DNA of 64,000 nucleotides from Nymphaea colorata (GCF_008831285.2 NC_045148.1:14484802-14548801), one strand, 5' to 3'; counted from the first letter of the stretch, positions 9,626-22,388 are shown. Translations and numbers: made by a program. Notes: generated by a model not told the origin, from the letters alone.

Positions 9626-11805
9626 ATGGCGAACTCTAGAAGGTGCGCTGTCTGTCCACTTTTTCTGCTCATTGTGATGGTGTTGTTGGGCTTTCCGCCA
9701 TAATAAATTAACGCCGTTGGCAGCAGCACCAGCCTTACCAAGAGGGTGCTTCTCCAAGATCTTTGCCTTCGGTGACTCCTACACAGACACAGGCAACACC
9801 GACTCCATGACAGGCCCCAGCGCCTTCCAGTCCGTGTCTAACCTGCCCTACGGCGAGACCTTCTTCCACAGGCCGACCAACCGCTACTCCGACGGCCGCC
9901 TGGTGGTCGACTTCCTGGCCCAGGCGCTCGGCCACCCCCTGCTGCTGCCCTACCTCCAAAGCAAGGAGCTCGACCGCGAGAACGGCGCCAACTTCGCCTG
10001 TGCCGGATCCACGGCCCTCGACTACGAGTTCTATGTGAAGAACAACGTCACCGTTGATCTCACCAACACCTCTCTTCAGACCCAGCTGCACTGGTTCTCC
10101 AGCTTCCTGGAGAGCAGTGGAGGCAGGGCCGTTGATGTGGGTAGTGCACTCTTCTGGGTTGGTGAGATCGGCGCTAATGACTATGCTTACTCCTACTACT
10201 CCTCAGTCCCCTACACCACCATCAGAACCCTCGCGATTAAGAACACCGCCGACTTTCTCCAGGTACGCCATTATCATCTCCCTCTCCCTCGTTATAGTGA
10301 TAGCCAAGCTGAAAATTTCTTGTTAAGGAGCGCTCATACTTTGATTATATAAGCAGGCGATTTAGATGGGCTTGTGTGGGCACTTGCCCTCTCAAGCCCA
10401 CATGTGCCTCTGCAGCCGCATTAGAGATAAAATATGAGAAATTTCATGTGTGGTTGCAGAAACAATTACTAAGTCTTGATTGAGTGTTATACTTCCCGTG
10501 GCGACCAAGTAAAAAATCCCATCAATTTCTTTTGAAAAAGGTTTCAAACTTTGCCGACGAATGGTGCAATTTAGTGTTCAAAATGTGAGAATGACTTGGA
10601 AAACATTCTTCGATTTAAAATTTTTGGAAAGTCTCGATCACCACATGAACACTGCGCTCCACCCACCAAATTCATGGACACCTCATGAATGGATAAGGCC
10701 GCCTACATTTAGAGGAGAAAATAAGGAAGTTAAATGTTACTCTTTACTTAAGCGGTGCTATCCACTGGAGAATAATTCAACATATGCTTGGAAAAACATA
10801 TGTTGGAAATTTATACCAAGAAAAATGTTGTGGGTCCCACTTACTTTTCTAATTGGTTGGTCAGAATGGTATGTTGACCATGCCTTGTCAGTTTAATTTT
10901 CATGTTCTGATGAGTACCATTCTTCTATATCATTAATAATGGCATGTGGGACATTTAAATTGAAAGGTGTATTATAGGATCACCTAAGTCTGAAAGCCGC
11001 TCTACACTCAGTGTTGTCTTCCATTCTAACAGTGGGTTTAACACTTCCATTCTAACAGTGGGTTTCTTTGTGCTCACCCAAATACTATTTCAATCTAAAA
11101 AAAATGATGATGGGCAGTAGCTACTAACTAGTATATAATAGTGCTTTTATGTATATGTATATATGATGCATGACGGTCTCATTTGCAGGCTTTGCTAAGC
11201 AAAGGGGCCAAGTAAGGGCTACCTCTGTTGGGTTGCCTTCCCTTGACCATGTTCTTGGCTCCCAACTACGCAAGAGACCAATTTGGGTGCCTGAAGAACG
11301 GTAATGCCCGAGCCTACGAGCACAACTCCCTCTTTTGACCAAGATCCAAGCCTTGCGAGCCGCAAACCCGGACACAGTCATTGTGTTCGCCGACTACGCC
11401 AATGCTCATCGCCGGATCCTCGAGCACAGCCAGCTATTCGGGTTTGAAGAGCCGATAAGCACCTGTTGTGGGTCTGGTGGGCCTCAAAACTCCGACTACG
11501 CCAATGCTCATCGCCGGATCCTCGAGCACAGCCAGCTATTCGGGTTTGAAGAGCCGATAAGCACCTGTTGTGGGTCTGGTGGGCCTCAAAACTTCGACAT
11601 AACGGCTACATGTGGGTCAGGTGCGACCAGTATGGTGACCTCCCAGAAGGCCAAGGCCTGCGCAAACCCCAGAGCCTTTATCATCTGGGATGGAGTCCAC
11701 TTCACCGAGGCAATGAACAATGCACTGTGGGGTCTCTTCTCCGGTGAGGGTTACTGTTCACCCACACTGGATGCTCTGTTCATCAAGAAGAGATGCACCC
11801 ACTAG
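9626..11805 (+). pseudogene. GDSL esterase/lipase pseudogene
   Basis: The GDSL (SGNH) serine hydrolase family makes secreted plant esterases/lipases. A start at 9626 gives a signal peptide (MANSRRC then a Leu/Val-rich core) that stops at TAA 9701-9703. The mature domain continues from about 9711 in another frame: block I FAFGDSYTDTGNT (catalytic Ser), block II GANFACAGS, block III GEIGAND. Exon 1 ends at 10262 (CAG/GTACGC). The intron is 10263-11188 (TTTGCAG) and keeps phase 0. Exon 2 has TAA at 11213 directly after SKGAK, where relatives have a longer strand; a small in-frame deletion is likely. It then reads GLPLLGCLPLTMF to a TGA (frameshift) near 11335, and resumes one frame over to the catalytic DGVHFTEA block and a stop at 11803-11805. 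A 102-bp in-frame tandem duplication lies at 11392-11595. All catalytic blocks survive, but no single frame spans them. The otherwise clean codons point to recent inactivation. Confidence 0.88.
11392..11595 (+). repeat. 102-bp tandem duplication inside the GDSL pseudogene
   Basis: Copy 1 (11392-11493) and copy 2 (11494-11595) begin with GACTACGCCAATGC and are identical except for TCC versus TTC in the last triplet. The unit is 34 codons, so the frame is kept. It repeats a segment that includes the Cys-Cys-Gly-Ser-Gly region upstream of the last catalytic block. The near identity implies a very recent event. Confidence 0.95.
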
Positions 11806-12853
11806 ACCCATTAAGCATACGCAGTATTCCATGAAACGCTGCATTCTAGTGAACACTTCTGTTACCAAACGCCCCCTAAAGTGTCTTGTCAGTCACACTT
11901 TTATGCTGCTTGAAAAATCATATGTTGATTTATTTCTTTACTGCTACAAAATAAAATATAAATAGGATGGCTTGATATGTGTTCATAATCTTACTATAAT
12001 AAAAATGGAAAAAGCATGAACTAAAAGCATGCGCATATACACAAACAGAACCTAGAAATGAAGGGGGTTTACCGAGGGGGCCTGTCGCCAATCTACACTA
12101 CTTGCAAACGACACCGTGAAACACCACCGGCCTCCTCATGCGGCTGGCGTAGCATAAACAATCACAGCCAGCGTAAAGAAGTACATCATGCCATAATGAA
12201 GTGACCGCTAAGTGAAACGAGATAAGCCTGCGACAACGAGCCCTCTCACCCACGCCGCGCGATAAATGGCACGTACGAGAAATTTATATTAACCAAAATA
12301 ATGGTAAAAGATTTCTACACCTCGAGTGCTAATGAAAGATGTTTTAGTGGCGCAATTAGGGAAGAGAGAAGCAAGAGAAAGAGGACAGAATGGTCGCACT
12401 AGATCCACCAAAACCAGCTTCAATTAAATTACCTGTGCCAATTGGGAAGGAAATAGAAAAAAGATATCCCCCCAATTAGCCAGATTCCTGCCTCCGGCAT
12501 ACAACTGTGGAAAATGGAAAGAAAAGGAATTTCCTAATCACCTGCTCCAGCAAGATACATGTAAACCAAACTCTAAAAAGGGAAAGAACAAGAAAAGCTT
12601 CACCCTGTGCAAACCCTTGACGCTTCCCTTCAGCAAGGAATTTCTAGGCTATTTAGCTGATTTGCCATTATTGTGGAAATAGGAAATTCTTGAACCAAAT
12701 GCCAAAGGAAAATCAACCAGGCTTGATAGTGTTATGAGAAAGTCAGGAAATGCTGGAAACGTTCTTGCGCACAGTCAAGGAATTATCAGTACGCATCAGT
12801 ACGTGTCAAGCTGTGACGCCGTAACTGGAAGGCAAGTAGAACAACTATCATCC
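11806..12853. other. Intergenic: 3' flanks of GDSL pseudogene and LSM1
   Basis: This convergent interval lies between the plus-strand GDSL remnant and the minus-strand LSM1 stop codon. I see no further open frame with family resemblance, no RNA gene and no clear transposon ends. The part next to 12853 is presumably LSM1 3' UTR. Confidence 0.55.
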
Positions 12854-15800
12854 TCAGTCCAAGTCTAGAAATTCCATTCTTTTTCTCATAGAACCTTTGA
12901 GATCTGTAGCGTCTTTTTCAGCTTTTTGAGCCTGTACGAAGACAAAACGAACGTTAGAAGTAGCGAACGCACCACAAAGAAAAGGATACCACAAAGCAGC
13001 CAGTGGCTTTTTAAGTCGCTTATTAGTCATTATTCGTTTAACTCGTCCAATTCTTTTAATATGCTACACTACTGTCAGGTCAGCTTGGTTGGGCATAAGC
13101 AAAAAATGCATGTGTCCGGCTTGTGAAGTGTGTGAGCATGATATTTGTTGAGTATCAAAAGAATTCATACAAGCAAGCACCAAAAACGTGTCAAGCATAT
13201 GACCTAGTAACTTCACGCTCTTCATGATCAAATTCTATATTGACTTTAAACAGCCCAAGTAAAGTTCAAGCACTCCATGAGTTTTGCTTCATTAAATATA
13301 GGCCTTGGGATATGCTGAAGTTCCAGCAATGGACTGTGAGTAGAGGCAGACGAGAAAATCAATGTGCTTCATTGAACGACTACACTAAAGATGGTGCAAT
13401 TTCTAAACTCACAAACTTTTAAGCAAAATATTATCTATTACTACTCGCCCACAAAAAATGCCCCAAGTGTCTGGTAGAGCATTTTCTTAACCACCTTGTA
13501 GCTGGCTTGCGTTCTTACCTAAAAGAGCCACGAGCCAAAGTACTTGGTGGTATGAGACATGAGAATATAAACCTCTCAAGATTTCTAAAATCTTCAAGAT
13601 AAAACTATTATCAAATCCTTTCAACTGTAGAATAGTCTTAGGATGTGGATGTTATTAGCAGCTCTTACACTTTTTATCTCCAAAGCTGAAACACGAGTCA
13701 TGTGAGCTGGAAGTTCCTCTTTTTCAAGGTCCTGTAAGTCAGAATTGGAGATGAGGATGTAAAACGAGCATCTTATGACCCTATATGGAAAATGAAACCA
13801 AATAATTCAAATTTTATAACAGATGCTGATATACGCACCAGCTCACCAATCAAAACGACATTTTCTCCTCGGATAACATAAAGACCAAGAGGAATATCAC
13901 AGTATAGGTCTCCAACAATTACACGCTCACATGCACCTTCAAGCACAACATTTGCTGCTCGACAACAAAAAATATAGTTAGCTAAATTGTTAGGCAATAC
14001 AATGAAGCAGTTCCTAAGATGGAAGACATGTACCAAATTGATCAAAGGAACGAAGAACTCCGAGTAGCTTGCGCCCATCTCTAAGCAACACAAGAAGTTT
14101 TTCTGAAACAGGAAGGTACATTTCAGTATAAATGCAAAAAGTAAACCAGCTCACACTAACTAGAAAGTAAACAACACCAAGAAACTTAATAAGCATCATA
14201 TCGCTTTGAAACATAACCATAACATGGTATATGGAATGCAAACGACAAAAAAAAAAGACATACGGAGCAATTAGTGCACTTTCAGATATTGCAATGCCTG
14301 AGTTAGTTTAAAAGCACAAACTAAGATGTTTGCAATGGCAGAACATCAGTGGCCATTACAATAGTCACTTTCTCTCGAGGGAGAAATATAAAAGGAAGCA
14401 AAGAATTCTGATAACGTCTCATAGTGTTTCAAATCATGATAATCCTCCAGTACATTAATTATGCCTCATATGCCTGCATGACAGGTAAACCCAAGATAAA
14501 AATAACTAGTTGCAAAACTTATGTGATGGGTGATGGAGGACCTTAATATAATCTGCTTGCCGTCCAAGCATAAGCAAAAGGGAGAAAACAGAACACATTC
14601 TATAGAATATGCACCTCAGGAGTTACTTCTAGCCACACAAGCAAAGATAGCTGGAGCTACAGGACACACGACAAATGTCATATCAGGAGCCAATAAAATA
14701 TAATGTATGGGTGGCCAATCCAGTCTGCAACTTTGGAATAAGATAAATTTGCCAAGAAAAGGAAATAGAAACCTATCTATAGCATTATAGAAGAAAAGAG
14801 ACTAGAGAACTAGAAAATAGTAGACTAGCCCTTGTAGCTCCCTCATGCATCACCCAGTAATCTGCTTGAAGCCTAAAATGCAAAAAATTTAGCACTAAAC
14901 TTTAAAACTTAAACACGCGCCAAGTAAAAAAAAAACTAGATAGCATCATTGGAAATTATGAAGCAGCATTTCCAAGAAATTTTACAGAAACTCCAAACGT
15001 TGTGGCAACTGGCAAGTACCAAACAATACGTTTTGGTGGTCTGATTTGGCTATGTGCAAGAAGAGGTCATCATATTGTCAAGAGAGCTTATCTAATATGA
15101 TGCTCATCCTAATTCAGGGAAAGGTTTCAAAAGAAAAATGTACGTTCAAGAATGAAGTTAGTTTATGATTGTTTCTGGAATGGGCCCATTGAAAAATGAA
15201 TCCTACACAAGCAGGGAGGGTGATCAGATGAGATCTGATGAAAAGGAACTCAAGTAATAGAAACTTGACTGTTTTGCTTTTGCAGGAAAAGACATTTCCA
15301 TACTGAATTGATCTTGTTGTTTATCTTATTAATTGGTTGGTTGAATAATGTTTGCTAATTCACTAAGTTGCTTTTACTATCGCCCAACATTGCTTTCTTT
15401 TATGTGTCATTATGATTGAAGTACATTATGCTTCTTCTATCGGTAAATTGCAAATAATTTATTTCGCAATGACTCATTTTGGACATTTAAACAAAATCCA
15501 AATTTCAAAAAGTAAAAACCAAGGTTTCGTCTTGTCAACCAAACAGACAAACCAGGTTCTAAAAACTGGTAAAAATCAGGTCTAAGCAAAACCCGGCTTC
15601 CTCAAAACCAAGCTTTTTTTAGGGGTGTCATCCAAATGCTACCTAAGAAGGTATCAAAAGCAAACAAGAAAAGCTTTGCCCAACGACATGAAAATACAAA
15701 TACCAAAGAAACTTAAGCCAAATCAAAGTTACTTTGCATCATGAAGTCAAAGGCTTTGCAAATAACTGAAAAAGTATTTAAATTTCAAAAGCAACTAAAA

Positions 15801-16224
15801 GGAAGAGGTCGACCAACTTCAAATGGACCTCAAGAGCTCAGAATTAGGGCAATTGAATTGGATGCTTCTTTATTAGGTGTCAACCAAATTGAAAGGATGA
15901 AAAGACATAGAGCAATAAATACAATTCCAACAAAGAACATAGAGTTTACATTTCCCTCCCAAGCAAAAAGCTTTGGAAGTAGACAAGGGCAAAGAAACTA
16001 AACAAAGAGAAATGTAAACGAATCTTAACCATACCATGCTGCATAACGTTAGTAACACGGAAAACAGAACTACATTCGTAAATAAAATTAAGCCCACGAG
16101 TACGAACATATAAAATTAACCAAAAAAAAAAAAATAGAGCATACATGAGGAGAAAGAACGTACTATCTAGGTAGCTAGCGAGTGAAGTGGAGAGGAATAT
16201 TTCGTCTGCGCTCGCCCACGACAT
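12854..16224 (-). CDS. LSM1: Sm-like protein LSM1
   Basis: LSM1 defines the cytoplasmic LSM1-7 ring, which binds oligoadenylated mRNA 3' ends and promotes decapping. Five coding exons on the minus strand join in phase: 16224-16164, 14102-14034, 13954-13839, 13731-13669 and 12931-12854. They give 128 residues, the same length as Arabidopsis LSM1 as I remember it. The N-terminus is MSWASADEIFLSTSLASYLD. The Sm1 motif lies at about 22-50 (VLLRDGRKLLGVLRSFDQF) and Sm2 at about 69-82 (YVIRGENVVLIGEL). The C-terminal extension that sets LSM1 apart ends MRKRMEFLDLD. All splice sites are GT-AG. Exon 4 can end at two GT donors two bases apart; only the downstream one (AGT/GTAAGA) keeps the frame. A leader intron is likely (about 16286-16745). 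No lesion is seen, so the gene should be functional. Confidence 0.95.
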
Positions 16225-16870
16225 CTCTGCTGTTCGATTCTGAGCTTCCTTCCTCGAAACTTCCGTCCCTATCTTCCCTACCAATCTGAAGACTAAGAAA
16301 TGGCATCGGCAGCCTTCCTCAACAATACACCACCCACCTCAAACCTAATGTAGAATCTGCCTAGGCAATTAAACGAATACGCACCAGTACACCACAAAAA
16401 CCCAAATAACCACCAATCAAAACCACAATTTTCCTGCAATGACCTATCACAAGCATAATCTTCCTCAGTGCACGAGAAAATATCACACCTGATCTTTCTA
16501 GGAACAAGAAAACGAACATCCAAAAATTTTCTCCTCTATTGGCATGATAAACTTGATTTTGCTAAGATGGGAACACCAAAAACACGATCACATCTTAGAT
16601 GGGTAACATGAATCGCGTTGCGTGACTTCACCTGCCACCGATAATAGCATGCTTTGTAAACCCTAACCCTAACTTCCACCAAGAAAGAAAAACTATAAAT
16701 CTGAGGCCGTATACCAGATCCGAGCCAGAGGGGATCGAAACAGACCTTGATGGGTTCACGGGCCGAAGAATCGTGGGTCAGGGACGTTCCTCCGACTTTC
16801 TTCTCGGCAGCCCCTTTTCCCTCTCTCGCTGCATTTATTTAGTCCCGCTCTTCACGCTCCCCTGTCGTCT
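16225..16870 (-). promoter_or_regulatory. LSM1 leader, probable 5'-UTR intron and promoter edge
   Basis: Upstream of the LSM1 start, the minus strand has a good acceptor (GTCTTCAG/ATTGG at 16285/16286) and a candidate donor (ATCAAG/GTCTG at 16746/16745), so a leader intron of about 460 bp is likely. A TAAATAAA motif near 16836-16845 could be a TATA-like element. Inside the proposed intron lies AAACCCTAACCCTAA (16658-16672, plus strand), a double telo-box. The splice and promoter calls are inference from consensus only. Confidence 0.45.
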
Positions 16871-18997
16871 GTCGTAGAGAGAGACGGGGGTCTCCAGTCT
16901 CGTTGATTCGAAACCAGGAAATCCCGTTAATTATCCAGATCAGATCCATCTCCGAGTAGAGAGTAGATCTCGACATGGTTTGAGAAATTGAATCTTACAT
17001 GGAACCCGAAAAGGTTTGAACTTTGGACCATAATCCTCTATAAAAAAAAAAGGGCTTTGTTGTGTACTTCTAAGCGAATCGAAGTTTCATCCTGCGTAAG
17101 GAAATTTTGATAAGACCCAGATCAGAGTCGAGTAATGGCATCTCCTAGTTGTGTTCAATCTGCTTCGGATCTATTTTGTTTATCTATTAAGTTTATCCAA
17201 GTCCAACCTGTTTAGCTCTCGGACTCGCTAAACATAGACACCATGTTGTTTGATTAAAAGCGTTACCTCTAAACAAAGTTTGACAGTGAGCACGGCTGCT
17301 AGGAAACCACATTCTCTTTTAATTTCGACATAATTATTTTTCCATGTTTACCCGATACCAGATCTGAACCGCAAGCCCATTTCATTTATATAAGTCTGCA
17401 TCCAATCTCTCTTTCTTTTCCTTCCAGATCACTCATATGATCATTGGAAAAAACAAACATGAGCATTTCTTCACCCAACCACACGTCCATAAGCTATCAC
17501 AGTTGAGGTGCTTTTCCTTACCATAAGAGCACCATAGACAATCAAACTTAAATGTTCTAAGGCCCAAAATAATCATACAAGCTTCAAGTCCATAATCTCA
17601 CCCCTCCTGATGTCAGACCACATAGTCCATTCCAGCTAAAGACATGAAGCTTTTTGCAGTCATCTTGGTCACCCATAAAAAACTAGCACAAGTATCACTA
17701 TCAATTACCGTATTAATCACAAGTTGGATCACTCATAATGGGTAATTATAACACTTGAAAAGTTTAGTCTTGTATCGAAAATCGTGAAGGATCTTCAATT
17801 GCTTAAAGATAGGCCATTAACGAGATGATTGTCTTGGTTAGGGATGGGTTGGGATCCGCCAAACTAGGGGTCCGAGCCCTGAAATGGGTCGGGTAATGAA
17901 ATGATTGTTCTGGTTCTAACCTTCTTAACTTGGCTCCTTGGCATAGGCCTAAACATTCAATATTTAACAATAATAAATGAATGTCCACAAGCAAACCATC
18001 GTGGTAACGTATCATCAAATCTTGGTATACACTTGAAAGCATGTCTGAACTACTCATAAGTAGAAGTACATTGGTTTCGGATATGAACTGAAACAAAAAA
18101 AAGGTAGTATGCGCTGAAATCGATTGGACTTAGAAATCGAGAAGAACTCATTATATTAGTTTATCTACATAGGTCAAATTTTTGCTGGTGGTTGAATTTT
18201 AGTACGTCAAAAATTCAAGCTGCGAGGGGATCCAACTGTCAACGATCTCGCGGTAAATGAATAATCTTACAGGGTTTCTTCTGGTTAGTTATCAAGTGGC
18301 TAGATACATCTCGAACTAAATGAATACTTAAAAAAAAAGAAAAAAAAAAAAGGAGTGCCAACGACCATTTTTCGACCACCCAATTCCTTAATCCCACAGT
18401 TGCCCTGTCATTTTCTCTTCTATTGGTTCGCACAATGCACAAAATGCTTTGGAATTAGATTTATAGGGATCAGTTCTGCTTTCAAGCCCTAAAAGCAGTT
18501 ATTTTAGAGATCCTATAAAGTATCTTTTCTAATATAAAATATGAGATTCTAGTCAAACGATCATTGCAGTTAAAATTTTCGAATCAACCTAATTAGTTAC
18601 GTATCATGGGTTTGCTATATATATATATATATATATATATTCTATTAAAACTTTTCGTATTTTGCATGTTTTTCTTTGTGTGTGCGTGTGTTGGGGGGGT
18701 GGGTGTTTATGAGAGAAGAGAGAGTCCTGGTTAATTTTTTCCATTTAAAAAGCTTACTCGAAACTTGTGCTCTTACATGGAGTTATGCAAACTGTGGGAT
18801 TACAGTATTGCAGCTTGATGATACACTCATGGAGAGGATACACTTGCACAGATCTTAACTTGGGAGAAAAGCCTAAATGCATTCTTCAATGCATTCCCTT
18901 TCTGAATTCCAACAGTGTCCAGAACTCCGAACAATTTGACATTAGACCCATAGCAGACTTGAAAAGTAGGTCTGGCATTGCTTCAGTCTTCCCACGT
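16871..18997. other. Intergenic between LSM1 and the LAZY-like gene
   Basis: This covers the LSM1 promoter side and the 3' flank of the LAZY-like gene. I see no coding exon. It contains a (TA)n tract at 18616-18641 and a short GC-richer block near 17840-17900 with GGGTCGGGT-like words. The part next to 18997 is presumably 3' UTR. Confidence 0.5.
18616..18641. repeat. (TA)13 microsatellite
   Basis: A pure TA dinucleotide run in intergenic DNA downstream of the LAZY-like gene. Confidence 0.9.
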
Positions 18998-21900
18998 CTA
19001 CATCTCCAAGACGATAACTGCCAGAAAAAAAAAAATCAGATCGATTAAACTGTTAGGGCCTCATGAAATTATGTAAGTGGATTAACCATCTTCATTATCT
19101 ATGAGCTAATCCAGACTTCAGAACTGAGCTAATATACAACTGGCCCAGAACTTCAGACCACAAGTTGGTTGGTTCGTGGCTTGTTAGTGCTTGGTTCATT
19201 ATTCATTAAGCTTTTAATGACTAGAGTATGGTAGAAGAAAAGGCTTACATTCAGAGTCTGTCTTAACCCAACATTCAGAGTCTGCCTTGACCCCTTTACA
19301 TTTCTCACTGTCCTGGGATTTTCTTTCTTCTTCTGGATCCATTTCGGACACTGATTTGCACTGGATGAACTTGTTCCCAGATGATGTAGAACTGGGGCGG
19401 CCAATCCTACTACGAAGGATTACTTTGAGCAACTGCACCACAAGTTGAACAACCAGTGAGTCCAAGCAAACATGAAAATCAAATGCTTGAGTTCACTATA
19501 TATTCGCACAATCCGATTGGAAGGTGAACTGTATAAGCTTGATGCAGGTTTTGCAACTCAATCTGGAGTATGACTCAATTACTAAGTTGGTCCTTCCAAG
19601 TTTTATGCATATAAGTCTCTCAAAATGTGGTAAATTGGTTCTATCATGAGATCTCAACTGATTCCCATTAGCACAGTTTGTCATGGCCAAGTTCATTACC
19701 CCTTGACAACCACCTAGGTGTGTCAAAGAGCCAAATTAAATGCAGAAAGAGATAAATCTACAAGAATTCTCTAGCTTTATGAGTTTAATTACCAGCTTGA
19801 ACCAAGTTGTCAGATTAGTTAGGCCTCTGTCTTCAGGTCAATAAAGAAACTGACTCAGGTTTTTGGTCCCAGAAACCATTTACGCTAGAACTAACCATGA
19901 AAAGGTTACCTTCTCCATCCTCGACCGCAGCATTGGTGGTTCTCTTAGGCTTGGAATTGGTCCAGATCCGCCTTGACATGTGAACATGGTCTTCAATAAG
20001 AATGAGAATGATCTTCGGCTGAGCCTAGTGCTGCTGCTACTAACATCCATTGACTTACTTGCAACAATACTGTGATCATCTTGGCCTTCATTTTCTCCAG
20101 CTGACTCACCAGCAACTTGCGGGCAGCTCTCCCAGTCAAACTCTAAAGTCGAAGGGCAATTCAGAAATTTGTTCAGAGGGCAGTCGTTCTTGGGTACCGC
20201 TTCCTTTGATTTCGCATCCTGATCAAGGGCTCGCGTAGAGTGCTTAAGTGCCAAGTATTTTGTTAGCTCTCGTTTAAGCTTCCCCACCTCTTCCAAAGTG
20301 AACTCCGTGAGATCATCATGAGGGGAAGAAGGATTTTCATGGTGTTTACAGTCTTCCATGCTTTGTTCATCATTCTCCAAATTCCCAAATGTTCCGATCG
20401 TCAGCAGCCCATGTTGCCAATTTTTGAGGTCTCCGTGCTTAGAAGAAATTGTTTCACAATCACCATCCTTGCTAGCTTTGTGACTGTTGATGCCTGAACA
20501 AGCAAAAGGATTGAAAGGCAAGACTTAACACTTGTTGGCTCTTTGGTTTGACAGGAGAAAATAAACATGAATCTGTTTCTGAATTAGAAATGAAGCAGAA
20601 CACCTGAATCCTGCACTTGCTTGCGGGTTTAGAGAGAGAAAAAAAAAAAAAAAAAGCAGATTGTGACATCTTCCCTGGGTACAGATTGGGAGGACAAAAT
20701 TTTCAGAAGAAAAACATTTCATAATGTATGCATTCCTACTTATGCTTAACAAGCTGGGTGAAAAAGTTGAGAGAAAAATTTTCACCCACTGTTAAGGATG
20801 CAAAAGTGAACATTTAATCAGGTAAATGTTCACCTTGCTTGATTGTTTTTCAAAGTTTCATCCTGAAAAGACAGACAAATGCACCCAATCAAACATCAAG
20901 AATAAGCTTTTCACTTGTCAACAAACGTAAATAAAATTCACATGCAGTATAAGCACGATCAAAATTGTTTTGTTTTCTATCCGCAAGCAAAACCTGATTC
21001 ATCTCACTCCGGTCGCACACCTTGGTTCAGTGATGAGACAACCAGTCCAACCATTACAAGCAGCACTCCGGCTGCACCAAATCCAAATTCAACAAGCCGA
21101 GTCGCTCAAACTGGACTCTCCCGAGCTTACCTTCAGCTCGGCTCGAACAATGAATGGTAACTTTAAGCCAGAGGATTTTCAAGTGCAAAAACTTCATACG
21201 CATCAATGATTAATATTCATAATACTAGTATTGCAGCTGTATCTTTTTAGAAAGCATAACATTGGCCTCCATCAATATTTATAAAATTTTTAGTTAAAAA
21301 TGTGAAATTAAAATGATATTTCGTCGTTAATTTATTGCAAAATGACTCACAGGTCGAGGCCATATCCTGGCCGACATTAAAATGCCCCCGCATCGTTCAC
21401 TGAGGAGCACTATCCTAAGTCTTGGTGCTTTTGAAGTTAGATTCTAGAGGCTTGTTCCTAGTAACTTCCTTCCATAGAAAGAAAAGTCCCCAGACATATT
21501 TAAGTATAAATAAACATGAAAAACGAGAAATTATAAGTATAAAGCTGGTCGCCCGAAATCTGTACGGGTTAAACATTATATCATTACGATGGCTCTTCTT
21601 CTTAGTGATAACCTGCGCAAAGAACCCCAGATTTTTTTGTTCTTGAGCAATTGAAAAATACATGTCAGATCTTGTGAGCGCTCATGAACCCCTTGTTACA
21701 AGCATTACAATATACTGCCAGAGCTCTATGTGTCAATCTAGTAGTCGACCACACACACTCACTAGGGACAATTATATGAGCTCAATTATTTTTTGCCAAT
21801 ATCGTCGATTAAAAAGTACTTTGAAGTCAATTGATAATATCAGCAAACTGGCGTAATATTTTCAAAAAAATTAAGAACACCGATCTGCAATAAAATCATG

Positions 21901-22345
21901 CCCCGACATTCTTGAAATTTTCCTCCTTACTGCTTTATATTTTTAGTTTATAGAAATAAAAAAGATCCTTTTCTTGTTTTTACGCATCTGATTTGTTCCC
22001 CCTTTTATGTTTACCAGCACTACGTGATGAAGATCTTGATTCTTTCATAAGATCTAAAAAGTTGTATCATTTCAATAAATTACAAGGGCAAGAGGCATGC
22101 CATTGCCCTTAAACTACATGGCGTTAGAAACAATGGATTATTTTAAAATTAAACAATTATTGAAAATTATGCAATGAAATTTCAGAATCTCCAGGTAAGA
22201 AATCCAAATATCGACTCACAGGCATCTTGAAGCGTCGATTTCTTGCTGGTATGCCGTGCGTTCAGCTTCTGGTGCACCCAATTTAAGATCTGCAAAAAAC
22301 AAAAAAGTTAGACGTTACATTCACGTGGAAGCCAATGTACCAAGA

Positions 22346-22388
<43 letters not shown>

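Noticed and set aside
9735-10091. 118-residue minus-strand frame antisense to the GDSL exon
   Set aside because: It is a shadow of the GC-rich plus-strand GDSL exon and shows no motif of its own.
10561-10896. 111-residue frame inside the GDSL intron
   Set aside because: It lies between good splice sites of the host gene and has no recognisable domain.
16658-16672. Interstitial telomere array
   Set aside because: There are only about two CCCTAAA-type units, so it is a telo-box and not a telomeric repeat array.
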